Source: Streptomyces spinoverrucosus (GTDB taxonomy: Bacteria > Actinomycetota > Actinomycetes > Streptomycetales > Streptomycetaceae). From it: a stretch of DNA of 64,000 bases. Below are positions 38,976 to 47,782 of the stretch, one piece after another (the stretch's first letter is position 1; each line of letters begins with the position of its first letter). The notes beneath the pieces were generated by a model, which saw only the letters and a list, made by a program, of their open reading frames with translations, had not been told where the DNA came from and searched no databases. The stretch spans positions 2,170,001 to 2,234,000 of the forward strand of contig NZ_JADPZX010000001.1 in the NCBI RefSeq assembly GCF_015712165.1, in the 5' to 3' direction. Position numbers and translations under genes: made by a program.

Positions 38976-40910
38976 TCACCTGATGGGTCGGTGCACGTTC
39001 TCCTTCAGCGACGGGCCGGGAGTTGCGTCAGCGATCCACGGTCCGTCGCCCGAGGGGTCGACGATCCCCTGCTCCAGCCACTCGTAGCTGCCGGCCAGAA
39101 CGTTCTTGACCACCTTGCGGTCGAGGTCGTCGGTGTTGGTCCACAGCCGGCCGAAGAGCTCGTCGACCCGGATGCGGGCCTGGCGGCAGAAGATGTCGGC
39201 GAGTTGGTAGGCCTCGCGGCCGTGCCCGCCCCGGCTGCGCAGGAGTTCGGCGCGGACGCAGGCCGCGCTCATTGCGAACAGTTCGGCCCCGATGTCCACG
39301 ATCCGGCCCAGGAAGCCCTGCTTGGTCTCCATCCGGCCCTGCCAGCGGGACATGGCGTAGAACGTGGACCGGGCCAGCTTGCGGGAGGTGCGCTCGACGT
39401 ACCGCAGATGCGGCGAGAGATCGATGCCGTGCTTGAACTCCCCGTACGACGACGGGAGCTGGCCCGCTCCGGCCACCAGCTTGGGCAGCCACTTGGCGTA
39501 GAAGACACCGGCCTGCGCGCCCGCCTTCGCCTTGTCCTGCAGGGACTTGTCGGGGTCGATCAGATCACCGGCGACCGACAGGTGGGCGTCGACCGCCTCG
39601 CGGGCGATCAGCAGGTGCATGATCTCGGTCGAGCCCTCGAAGATGCGGTTGATCCGCAGGTCCCGCAGGATCTGCTCGGCGGGCACCGCACGCTCCCCGC
39701 GCTCGCGCAGCGACTCGGCGGTCTCGAAGCCGCGGCCGCCGCGGATCTGGACCAGTTCGTCGGCCATCAGCCAGGCCATCTCGGAACCGTACAGCTTGGC
39801 GAGGGCGGCCTCGATGCGGATGTCGTTGCGGTCCTCGTCGGCCATCTGGGACGACAGGTCCAGTACGGCCTCCAGGGCGAAGGTCGTGGCCGCGATGAAC
39901 GCGATCTTCGAGCCGACCGCCTCGTGCAGCGCGACCGGCTTGCCCCACTGCTCCCGGGCGCCCGACCACTCCCGGGCGATCTTCAGACACCACTTTCCGG
40001 CGCCCACGCACATCGCGGGCAGCGACAGCCGGCCCGTGTTGAGGGTGGTGAGGGCGATCTTCAGGCCCGCGCCCTCGGGGCCGATCCGGTTGGCGGCCGG
40101 GACGCGGACCTGGTGGAAGCGTGTGACGCCGTTCTCCAGGCCGCGCAGGCCCATGAAGGCGTTGCGGTTCTCGACGGTGATGCCCTCCGAGGTCGCCTCC
40201 ACGACGAACGCGGTGATGCCGCCCTTGTGGCCCTCGGACTTCGGCACGCGGGCCATCACGACCAGGAGGTCGGCGACGACGCCGTTGGTCGTCCAGAGCT
40301 TCACGCCGTCGAGGACGTAGTCGTCGCCGTCCGGGACGGCGGTGGTGGCGAGCCGGGCCGGGTCGGAGCCGACGTCCGGTTCGGTCAGCAGGAAGGCGGA
40401 GATGTCGGTGCGGGCGCAGCGCGGCAGGAAGGTGTCCTTCTGCTCCTGGGTGCCGAAGATCTTCAGCGGCTGCGGTACGCCGATCGACTGATGGGCGCTC
40501 AGCAGTGCGCCGATGGCCGGGTTGGCGGAGCCGACCAGGGCGAGGGCCTTGTTGTAGTACACCTGCGTCAGGCCCAGGCCGCCGTACTTCGTGTCGATCT
40601 TCATGCCGAAGGCGCCTAGCTCCTTCAGCCCGTCGATCACCTCGTCGGGGATCCGCGCGTCCCGCTCGATGCGGGCGGAGTCGATCTTCGTCTCGCAGAA
40701 GTCGCGCAGCTTGGTGAGGAACTCCTCGCCGCGCTGGGCGTCCTCGTCGGGGGGCAGGGGGTGGGGATGGATGAGGTCGAGGCGGAAGCGCCCGAGGAAC
40801 AGTTCCTTGGCGAAGCTGGGCTTGCGCCAATCCTGTTCCCGGGCCGCCTCCGCCACCTGGCGGGCCTCACGTTCGGTGACGACGGGTCGGGTGGTGGGAG
40901 CTGCGGACAT
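38976..40910 (-). CDS. Acyl-CoA dehydrogenase family protein
   Basis: A 644-residue flavoprotein, longer than the standard ~390-residue acyl-CoA dehydrogenases because of a C-terminal helical extension. FLLTEPDVGSDPARLATTA and RGGRGFE(T) with IFEGSTEIMHLLIAREAV are family motifs for FAD and substrate. ATG at 40910 has GAGG 8 bases upstream. The substrate is probably a fatty acyl-CoA; no pathway neighbours indicate which. The gene is not part of the sugar cluster that begins beyond it. Confidence 0.93.
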   Translation of the reverse strand: MSAAPTTRPVVTEREARQVAEAAREQDWRKPSFAKELFLGRFRLDLIHPHPLPPDEDAQRGEEFLTKLRDFCETKIDSARIERDARIPDEVIDGLKELGAFGMKIDTKYGGLGLTQVYYNKALALVGSANPAIGALLSAHQSIGVPQPLKIFGTQEQKDTFLPRCARTDISAFLLTEPDVGSDPARLATTAVPDGDDYVLDGVKLWTTNGVVADLLVVMARVPKSEGHKGGITAFVVEATSEGITVENRNAFMGLRGLENGVTRFHQVRVPAANRIGPEGAGLKIALTTLNTGRLSLPAMCVGAGKWCLKIAREWSGAREQWGKPVALHEAVGSKIAFIAATTFALEAVLDLSSQMADEDRNDIRIEAALAKLYGSEMAWLMADELVQIRGGRGFETAESLRERGERAVPAEQILRDLRINRIFEGSTEIMHLLIAREAVDAHLSVAGDLIDPDKSLQDKAKAGAQAGVFYAKWLPKLVAGAGQLPSSYGEFKHGIDLSPHLRYVERTSRKLARSTFYAMSRWQGRMETKQGFLGRIVDIGAELFAMSAACVRAELLRSRGGHGREAYQLADIFCRQARIRVDELFGRLWTNTDDLDRKVVKNVLAGSYEWLEQGIVDPSGDGPWIADATPGPSLKENVHRPIR

Positions 40911-41021
40911 GAGGCTCACCTCGCCGCGAATAGGGATCAAGGTCCGTTTTGGTTACCGACGGGTGCTACCCGTTCGTATGTACCCGATCCCGGGCTCGGC
41001 CACCACCCCGCGCGCAGCCCT

Positions 41022-41831
41022 TCAGCCGATGTCGACGGAGTAGGCCCGGGTGTCGAGGCGTCCTTTGCCCTTGAAGACCTCGGTGCCGGCCTCGATCCCG
41101 GAGACGAATTTGTCGTTGCCGAGGAGCTTGCGCCGGACGAGTGCCTGGGTGAAGTCGTCGAGGTTGAGGGTGGCCTTGGTGGTGTTGGTGCGGCGGACGA
41201 ACGAGAAGACCTTCCAGCCGATGTCGCCCTGGTAGATGTCCCACATGGCGCCGCCGAGGCTCACGCTGCCGTACTTGGTGCCGAGGGGGCCCGCGCCGCC
41301 CTGGCGGTTGAGCCAGATCATGATTTCGTCGGTGGGCTGGTCCTGCCAGTCCGCGGTGTTCTTGGTGTGCAGCCACAGGTCGTAGGCGACGTTCATGGTG
41401 CCCGGGTCGGCGCCGACCGAGAACTCCCAGGTGGTGCGGACGGGCTTGCGGTCGCCGACGCGGATGGGGAGTTCGGTGGCCGCCCGGTCGGTCTTCCAGC
41501 CCCAGTGCCAGCCGAGGACCGTACTGGCGTACGACTTCACGTCGTGGTCCTTGCCGGTGGCGCTGTTGGCCCAGCTGTAGTCCGTGCCCCAGGAGATCGT
41601 GTTCCCGGACGCCGAGTTGTCCCAGACGCACTGGCTGCCGACACCCTTGTCCTGGCCCCAGAGGTTGTTGTTCACGTAGTACTTGCCGAGCGTGATGGTG
41701 TCGAAGGCGGTGCACCTCTTGCTCGACTCGCCCGCCTGAGCGACGGTGACGCCGGCGGCGGCCGCGAGCGCGACCGAGGCGGCGACCAGCGCCTTCGCCT
41801 TCGCGGACAGGCGGGGTCTGCGGTGTTGCAT
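41022..41831 (-). CDS. Secreted GH12 endo-glucanase/xyloglucanase
   Basis: A 269-residue secreted GH12 enzyme with a signal peptide ending AQA (about residue 33). Motif DEIMIWLN holds the nucleophile Glu169, and GTEVFKGKG holds the predicted acid/base Glu251. GH12 enzymes cut beta-1,4-glucan or xyloglucan backbones. ATG at 41831 has AAGGA upstream. It is divergent from the LacI gene and next to a perfect operator palindrome (41921-41934), so it is very likely under that regulator. Substrate choice cannot be read from sequence. Confidence 0.92.
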   Translation of the reverse strand: MQHRRPRLSAKAKALVAASVALAAAAGVTVAQAGESSKRCTAFDTITLGKYYVNNNLWGQDKGVGSQCVWDNSASGNTISWGTDYSWANSATGKDHDVKSYASTVLGWHWGWKTDRAATELPIRVGDRKPVRTTWEFSVGADPGTMNVAYDLWLHTKNTADWQDQPTDEIMIWLNRQGGAGPLGTKYGSVSLGGAMWDIYQGDIGWKVFSFVRRTNTTKATLNLDDFTQALVRRKLLGNDKFVSGIEAGTEVFKGKGRLDTRAYSVDIG

Positions 41832-41920
41832 GGGGGGTCCTTCCCGGGGACGGTGCGTGTACGTCCCTTCAGTGGCCGCCGGACCCGGCGAAGGTTGCCG
41901 CACCGGTCGGGAAATCGGTG

Positions 41921-41934
41921 TCGAAGCGCTTCGA
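41921..41934. promoter_or_regulatory. LacI-type operator O1
   Basis: A perfect 14-base palindrome, TCGAAGCGCTTCGA, with the central CG of LacI-family sites, between the GH12 and lacI-type genes. Its centre is 89 bases from that of a second copy of the core. Confidence 0.7.
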
Positions 41935-42009
41935 CGGACTATGGACACCCACCTTCGCTGGAGCTACTGTCGAACCACCCTCACCCGCCGTTGTTCGCAA
42001 TGCGCACTG

Positions 42010-42023
42010 TCGAAGCGCTTCAC
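42010..42023. promoter_or_regulatory. LacI-type operator O2
   Basis: TCGAAGCGCTTCAC shares the palindromic core GAAGCGCTTC with O1, and lies 17 bases before the LacI gene ATG, so binding there should repress the regulator itself and the GH31 gene behind it. Confidence 0.65.
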
Positions 42024-42040
42024 AAAGCTTGGAGAGCTGG

Positions 42041-43054
42041 ATGGTCACCCTCGCCGAGGTCGCCCAGCACGCCGGAGTCTCGGCGAGCACGGTGAGCTAT
42101 GTCCTCAGCGGCAAGCGGTCCATCTCCACGACCACCCGGCAGCGGGTCGAGCAGAGCATCCGGGAGCTGGGCTACCACCCGAACGCCGGCGCCCGCGCCC
42201 TGGCCAGCAGCCGGTCGAACATCATCGCGTTGATGATCCCGCTGCGGACGGACATGTACGTGCCGGTGATGATGGAGATCGCCATCGCCGTCGCCACCAC
42301 CGCCCGCACCCACGGCTACGACGTCCTGCTGCTCACCGGCGAGGAGGGCCCCGACGCGGTGCGCCGGGTCACCGGCAGCGGCCTCGCCGACGCGATGATC
42401 CTGATGGACGTGGAGCTGGAGGACGACCGGCTGCCGTTGCTGCGCGGCACCGACCAGCCGTCCGTCCTGATCGGACTGCCCGCCGACACCACCGGCCTGA
42501 CCTGCGTGGACCTCGACTTCGCGGCGACCGGCGCGCTGTGCGTCGAGCACCTCGCGATGCTGGGCCACCGCGACATCGCTGTCATCGGCGAGGCGCCCGC
42601 GGTGTACGAACGGCACACCGGTTTCGCCGAGCGCACCCTCGACGGACTCCGCTCCCGCGCCCGTGAGCTGGGCCTGCGGGTGCTGCACCGGCCGTGCGAG
42701 GGCGGCTACGACGCGATGGCGGTCACGCTCGCCCGGGTCTTCGACGAGCGCCCGGCGACCACGGGCCTCGTCGTGCAGAACGAGTCGGCGGTCGAACCGC
42801 TGCTGGCGCTGCTGCGCCAGCAGGGCCGGGCCGTGCCGGAGGACGTGTCGGTGGTGGCGATCTGCCCGGACCAGGTCGCCACCCAGGCGTCGGTGCGGCT
42901 GACGTCGGTCGCCATCCCGGCGCAGGAGATGGGCCGGCACGCGGTGGAACACCTGGTCGCCAAGCTGGACGGGCGCGGCAGCGACGAAGTCCTGCTGCTC
43001 GCCCCCGAGTTGACGGTCCGGGCGAGCACGGGGCCGGTGCCGTCCGCGTCCTGA
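42041..43054 (+). CDS. LacI-family transcriptional regulator
   Basis: A 337-residue LacI-type repressor: helix-turn-helix at residues 3-22 (TLAEVAQHAGVSASTVSYVL), hinge ELGYHPNAGARALA, then the periplasmic-binding-protein-like ligand domain. GGAG lies 6 bases before the ATG. Palindromes around its own start and in front of the divergent GH12 gene give an obvious autoregulatory model, the inducer probably being a sugar from the polysaccharide. It is followed after 66 bases by the GH31 gene in the same direction. Confidence 0.92.
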   Translation: MVTLAEVAQHAGVSASTVSYVLSGKRSISTTTRQRVEQSIRELGYHPNAGARALASSRSNIIALMIPLRTDMYVPVMMEIAIAVATTARTHGYDVLLLTGEEGPDAVRRVTGSGLADAMILMDVELEDDRLPLLRGTDQPSVLIGLPADTTGLTCVDLDFAATGALCVEHLAMLGHRDIAVIGEAPAVYERHTGFAERTLDGLRSRARELGLRVLHRPCEGGYDAMAVTLARVFDERPATTGLVVQNESAVEPLLALLRQQGRAVPEDVSVVAICPDQVATQASVRLTSVAIPAQEMGRHAVEHLVAKLDGRGSDEVLLLAPELTVRASTGPVPSAS

Positions 43055-43120
43055 CCCGGACCCCTGAAGGGCCCCTTCGAGGGCACCTCCCTGTCTGCAC
43101 TCCTCCCAGGAGCACCCCAC

Positions 43121-45172
43121 GTGAATCAGCCTGCCGAAAACCAGACCCCTTCAGGCGCGGTCAGCCTCGCGCAGTCCTCCCCCACCGTCGGCACGTTCCG
43201 CGAGCGGGACGGTGGGCTGGAGTGGAGCGGCCGCCAGGAGACCGTACGGATCGAGCCGTGGGGGCCGGACGCGGTCCGGGTCCGGGCCCGGCTCGGCGGT
43301 CCGGTCCTCGACGGACTGCCCGGCGCACTCCTGGCCGAGGCCCCGGTCACCGAGAGCACGGTCAAGATCGGGGACGGAGAAGGGCTGTTGACGGTCGGCG
43401 CGCTGACCGTGCACGTCGACGCGGAGGGGCTCATCCGGTTCCTGCGCACCGACGGAGCCGAGGAACTCCTCGCCGAGGAGCGCGCCCACTTCTGGTGGCC
43501 CGGCCCCCGCCTCTACACCGCCGTCGGCAACGGCCACCACCGCCTGGAGCAGCGGTTCGCCGCCTACGAGGGCGAGCAGCTGTACGGGCTCGGCCAGCAC
43601 CAGCACGGGCGCCTCGACCAGAAGGGCCTGGTCCTGGACCTGGTCCAGCGCAACGCCGAGGTCGGCATCCCGGTGCTCACCTCCAGCCGCGGCTACACGC
43701 TGCTGTGGAACAACCCGGCGATCGGCCGCGTGGAGCTGGCGCACAACGGCACCCGCTGGGTCGCCGACTCCGCCCGCCAGATCGACTACTGGATCACCGC
43801 CGGCACCCCGGCCGACGCCCAGCGCCGCTACAGCGCGGTCACGGGCCGGACGCCGATGCTGCCCGAGTGGGCGGCGGGCTTCTGGCAGTGCAAGCTGCGC
43901 TACCGCACCCAGGACGAACTCCTCGCCGTGGCACGGGAGTACAAGCGCCGAGGGCTCCCCCTCGACGTGATCGTCTGCGACTTCTTCCACTGGACGCACC
44001 TGGGCGAATGGAAGTTCGACCCGAAGGAGTGGCCCGACCCGGCGGCGATGGTCCGGGAGCTGGACGAGCTGGGCGTGAAGCTGGTGGTCAGCGTGTGGCC
44101 GTCGGTCTCGCCGCTCTCCGAGAACCACTCCCTCATGGAGCAGCGCGGCTACTTCATCGGCACCCAGTACGGCCCGATGGCCCACGCCGACTGGCCGGAC
44201 AAGGAGGTGGCCTCCACGGTCCAGGTCGCCTTCTACGACGCCACCAACCCGGACGCCCGCGCGTTCCTGTGGTCGCGGGTGCAGGCGAACTACCTGGAAC
44301 CGTACGGCATCAAGGCCTTCTGGCTGGACGCCTGCGAGCCCGAGCTGAAGCCGGGCTTCCAGGAGAACCTGCGCTACTGGGCGGGCCCCGGCCTGGAGGT
44401 CGGCAACCTCTACCCGACCGAGAACGCCCGCGCCTTCTACGAGGGCCTGCTCGCCGAGGGCGAGTCCGAGATCATCACCCTCAACCGCTCGGCCTGGGCG
44501 GGCAGTCAGCGCTACGGAGCCGCCCTGTGGTCCGGCGACATCGGCACCGACTTCCCCACCCTGCGCCGCCAGATCGCCGCCGGTCTCAACACCGCGCTCT
44601 CCGGCATCCCCTGGTGGAACACGGACATCGGCGGCTTCCACGGCGGCGACCCGGACGACCCGGCGTACCGCGAGGTCATGATCCGCTGGTTCCAGTTCGG
44701 CGCGCTGTCCCCGCTGATGCGCCTGCACGGCTTCCGCGACCCGGGCATGCCCCTCGGACCGGAGATGACCGGCGGTCCCAACGAGGTGTGGTCGTACGGC
44801 GAGGAGGCCGGCGCGATCCTGGAGAAGTACCTGCGGCTGCGTGAGCGCCTGAAGCCGTACGTCCTCGATGTCATGCGCGAGACCCACGAGGAGGGACTGC
44901 CGGTGATGCGGCCGCTGTTCCTGGAGTTCCCTCAGGACCCGGCGGCCTGGTCGGTGGACGACGCGTATCTCTTCGGCCGGGATCTGCTGGTGGCGCCAGT
45001 GCTGACGGCGGGCGCGACGGCCCGGACGACGTATCTTCCGGCGGGCGCGCGCTGGACGGACGCGTGGACCGGTGCGTCGTACGAGGGCGGGACGCGGGTG
45101 ACGGTCGACGCGCCGCTGGACCGGATCCCGCTGTTCCTGCGGGACGGGGTCGCGCTGCCGGTCGCCGGGTAG
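43121..45172 (+). CDS. GH31 glycoside hydrolase, probable alpha-xylosidase
   Basis: A 683-residue GH31 enzyme without signal peptide, so intracellular. The nucleophile Asp403 lies in FWLDACEPE and the acid/base Asp473 in WSGDIGTDF. The KFDPKEWPDP and NTDIGGFHGGD motifs are typical. Length and the SGDI/WLD pattern fit the alpha-xylosidase (YicI-like) branch, and the surrounding GH12, GH42, GH95 and GH74 genes suggest removal of Xyl from imported xyloglucan oligosaccharides. An alpha-glucosidase is the alternative. GTG at 43121 has AGGAG 8 bases upstream. Confidence 0.92.
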   Translation: MNQPAENQTPSGAVSLAQSSPTVGTFRERDGGLEWSGRQETVRIEPWGPDAVRVRARLGGPVLDGLPGALLAEAPVTESTVKIGDGEGLLTVGALTVHVDAEGLIRFLRTDGAEELLAEERAHFWWPGPRLYTAVGNGHHRLEQRFAAYEGEQLYGLGQHQHGRLDQKGLVLDLVQRNAEVGIPVLTSSRGYTLLWNNPAIGRVELAHNGTRWVADSARQIDYWITAGTPADAQRRYSAVTGRTPMLPEWAAGFWQCKLRYRTQDELLAVAREYKRRGLPLDVIVCDFFHWTHLGEWKFDPKEWPDPAAMVRELDELGVKLVVSVWPSVSPLSENHSLMEQRGYFIGTQYGPMAHADWPDKEVASTVQVAFYDATNPDARAFLWSRVQANYLEPYGIKAFWLDACEPELKPGFQENLRYWAGPGLEVGNLYPTENARAFYEGLLAEGESEIITLNRSAWAGSQRYGAALWSGDIGTDFPTLRRQIAAGLNTALSGIPWWNTDIGGFHGGDPDDPAYREVMIRWFQFGALSPLMRLHGFRDPGMPLGPEMTGGPNEVWSYGEEAGAILEKYLRLRERLKPYVLDVMRETHEEGLPVMRPLFLEFPQDPAAWSVDDAYLFGRDLLVAPVLTAGATARTTYLPAGARWTDAWTGASYEGGTRVTVDAPLDRIPLFLRDGVALPVAG

Positions 45173-45175
45173 CGG

Positions 45176-45214
45176 GGGCCTTTGGCCGCCGGGAGGTCCG
45201 GCGGCCAAAGGCCC
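45176..45214. terminator. Bidirectional hairpin terminator
   Basis: A perfect 17-base stem (45176-45192 with 45198-45214) with a 5-base loop between the converging GH31 and secreted glycosidase genes. Confidence 0.85.
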
Positions 45215-45226
45215 GGCAGCGGGCTC

Positions 45227-47782
45227 CTATCCGATGACCCGGCCCAGTTCGATCCGGTCGATGTTCGGCGCCCACGCGGTCGCGTTGCCGAACGTCACCT
45301 TGTTGGAGCCCCGCTCCAGGTCGACGGGGACGCCGATGGTCCAGTAGTCGTCCCAGCTCCAGGTGTTCTTGAAGGTGACCTTCCGGGGGGCGCCGGACCC
45401 GACGGTGAGGTCCGCCGTGCGGGACATGATGTCCGTGTTGTAGGCGTGGCCGTTGTCGCGCCGGTCGTTGTGGGCGTAGTGGACGACCAGCAGATAGCGG
45501 CCGGGCCTGGGCGCGTCCACCGTGAACTCGGCGGTGCTGTCGGCGCTGTTGCCCAGCCAGCCGATGTACGACCCGGCGGAGGCATACCCCGACTCCACGA
45601 GCCGGGCGCCGCCCGCGAGGGTGGCCGAGGCGCCCTCGTAGGAGAGCGTTCCGTCGGTGGAGCCGCTGCCCGAGACGTCGAGGGAGCGGACGGCGGCGTG
45701 GCCCGCGGTCATCGCGACGCGGTTGTTGCCCGCGACGAGGTAGAGGCGCAGGGGCCGTCCGGGTGCCGCCGTCACCGTCTCCCCGTGCAGCGCGAGCCGC
45801 ACCGCCGCCGACGCCCTCGGCACCACCGTGTAGTAGCCGTCGCGCGGGGCGTGGACGTCGAAGACCGCCTTGTCGCCGCCCCGCAGGACGAGCGCGCCGG
45901 TGCCGGTGCCGGTCGCGGAGGAGTAGTCGTACGAGGGCCGCCCGCTGATGTCCGCGAGGGTGGCTTCGTACGACGTCGAGGGCTCGCCCGTGTGGGCGGT
46001 CAGGTCGATGCGGTCCAGGGTGACCTCGGCGTCGCCCTTGGCCAGGGTGAGGACGTGGGTGCCGGCCGGAAGCCGGACGGTGACGTCCTGCTTGGCGCGG
46101 TAGGTCCAGTTCTCGGTGGACGGGTAGGTGACCGTCACCGGTTCTCCGCCGTCGATCGACAGCTTCTGGGTGGCGGGGGCGCCGGACTGGTTGCCGTACA
46201 GGATCGCGAGGTCGTAGGCGCCGGTCTCGGGCACCGTCACCGTGAAGTCGACCTTGCTGGCGGGGGTGTTGAGCGAGCCGACGTCCTTGGTGCCGGAGGC
46301 CGCGTAGCCGTTGGCGTTGCTGACGGTGCCCTGGGTGTAGACGCGGCCGCCGGTGATGGCCGCGTCCTCCGCCTCGTAGGAGGCCGACCAGGGGACGGCG
46401 GGGGTGGCCGGGGTGCCGGAGCCGCCGGGGGCGAGGACGATCCGGTACGCCGACATCTTGTGCATGCCGCGCAGCGGGACGGTCACCGTGCCGTCGGCCG
46501 CGACGGTGAGCTTCGTGCGGGCGAGGACGCGCGGCGCCGCGTGCTGCCCCTCGTACCCGGACCAGGCGGCCTCGGCGACGGTCGCGGTGACCGTACGGCC
46601 GAACAGGGACCGGGAGACGTTCCGCACGACCACGTCGGAGTCGCCGGCAAAGCCGCCGAGCAGGACCTGGGCCTGGCGGCGGGAGCGGTCGAGGGAGGCG
46701 AGGCCCTGGAGGGTGTCGATGGTGTTCGGCTGCGGCGGGGTCACCTTGACGGTGTCGCCGCTGAGCCCGGCGTACCAGCGGAAGAACCACCAGCCGCCGT
46801 TGGGCATGTTCGACCGCACCACATGGCCGCTGAGGTTGCCCGCCGCGTCCCAGTAGGCCATGTTGGCGTACACCTTGTTGCGCTCGAACATCGAGACCCA
46901 CTGGACGAGTTGCCCGGGCACGGACAGGTCGCGGCGGTTGGCGTACTCGTCGATGTTGATCTTCAGGGGTGCGATGCCCGCCTCGCGTTCCAGCGCGCGG
47001 TAGTCGTCGTAGTGCGCCTGGAAGTCGCGCAGCGAGCCGGAGCCCAGCTCGTGCCAGGTCATCACCTGCGGGAGGACGTTCTCGCGTTGGGCGAAGGCGA
47101 GGAAGTCGCGGAGCAGCCGGGTGTGGTAGGCGGCCTCGTTGGGACCGGCGATCCGCGCGTCCGGGTCGATGGCGCGGATGCGGTGGTAGACGGTCTTCCA
47201 GTCCTGGAAGAAGCGGTCGCGGTTCTTCTCGTAGGTGGCCTGGTCGGCGACGCCGAGGTGGTACCAGATCTGGTCGGGCTCGTTGAACGGGATGTAGACG
47301 AAACGGTCGCTGTTCGGGTCGGCCGCGACCTGTTTGACGATCTTGTCGACCTTGGGGAGGTAGTCGTCGATGCCGAGGTCCTCGTAGGGCCACTTGGCGT
47401 AGATGTCCTGCATCATGACGTTGATCTCGCCGCCGCCGTTGCGGAAGAAGGACTTCGAGACGGTGAGCGCGTCGCCGTTGGGGTGCTGGGCGCCGCCCTC
47501 CGGCTTCTGCGAGACGCTGGTGACCTTCAGGGGCTCCAGGGCCGCGTCGCTGGGCACGCCGTCGTCGCTGAGGCCGTAGAGCGCGCCGTTGGCGCCGAGC
47601 ATGACCGGGCCCTCGGAGGCGGCGAGGTCGACGGTGAGGCGCTGCGGGATGGGGGCACCTCCCGCTCGAGCGAAGCCGAGAGTGGGGGATGCGGACGCCG
47701 GGCCCGCCGAGGGGAGGGTGCCTGCCATGGTGGCGACTCCAAGTACTGCTGTGACCAGGGCTGTTCTGGTACGCGATCTCAC
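45227..47782 (-). CDS. Secreted GH-A-clan-like glycosidase with CBM35-type modules
   Basis: A secreted 851-residue protein starting at GTG 47782 (GTGA overlap with the permease stop). After the signal (about 1-32), residues 50-430 look like a (beta/alpha)8 glycosidase with a candidate acid/base Glu168 in FNEPD and nucleophile Glu279 in INIDEY, plus WHELG, a pattern of clan GH-A (GH39-like) enzymes. Two or three beta-sandwich modules of CBM6/35 type follow (SYEAEDAAITGG; SYEATLADISG; SYEGASATLAGG). The family is not one I recognise with certainty. It ends the damaged ABC operon, so it may make the sugar that the importer once used. Confidence 0.75.
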   Translation of the reverse strand: MRSRTRTALVTAVLGVATMAGTLPSAGPASASPTLGFARAGGAPIPQRLTVDLAASEGPVMLGANGALYGLSDDGVPSDAALEPLKVTSVSQKPEGGAQHPNGDALTVSKSFFRNGGGEINVMMQDIYAKWPYEDLGIDDYLPKVDKIVKQVAADPNSDRFVYIPFNEPDQIWYHLGVADQATYEKNRDRFFQDWKTVYHRIRAIDPDARIAGPNEAAYHTRLLRDFLAFAQRENVLPQVMTWHELGSGSLRDFQAHYDDYRALEREAGIAPLKINIDEYANRRDLSVPGQLVQWVSMFERNKVYANMAYWDAAGNLSGHVVRSNMPNGGWWFFRWYAGLSGDTVKVTPPQPNTIDTLQGLASLDRSRRQAQVLLGGFAGDSDVVVRNVSRSLFGRTVTATVAEAAWSGYEGQHAAPRVLARTKLTVAADGTVTVPLRGMHKMSAYRIVLAPGGSGTPATPAVPWSASYEAEDAAITGGRVYTQGTVSNANGYAASGTKDVGSLNTPASKVDFTVTVPETGAYDLAILYGNQSGAPATQKLSIDGGEPVTVTYPSTENWTYRAKQDVTVRLPAGTHVLTLAKGDAEVTLDRIDLTAHTGEPSTSYEATLADISGRPSYDYSSATGTGTGALVLRGGDKAVFDVHAPRDGYYTVVPRASAAVRLALHGETVTAAPGRPLRLYLVAGNNRVAMTAGHAAVRSLDVSGSGSTDGTLSYEGASATLAGGARLVESGYASAGSYIGWLGNSADSTAEFTVDAPRPGRYLLVVHYAHNDRRDNGHAYNTDIMSRTADLTVGSGAPRKVTFKNTWSWDDYWTIGVPVDLERGSNKVTFGNATAWAPNIDRIELGRVIG
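47651..47690. repeat. Intragenic Streptomyces-type repeat
   Basis: Sequence GGGGGCACCTCCCGCTCGAG followed by CGAAGCCGAGAGTGGGGGA is one I recognise as a frequent short element of Streptomyces genomes. Here it is read in frame in the glycosidase gene and encodes PTLGFARAGGAP just after the signal peptide. Confidence 0.6.

Noticed and set aside
43069..43081. GAAGGGCCCCTTC as a third LacI operator before GH31
   Set aside because: It lacks the central GCGC of the two real candidates, has an odd centre and lies just after the LacI stop; could equally be a weak hairpin.
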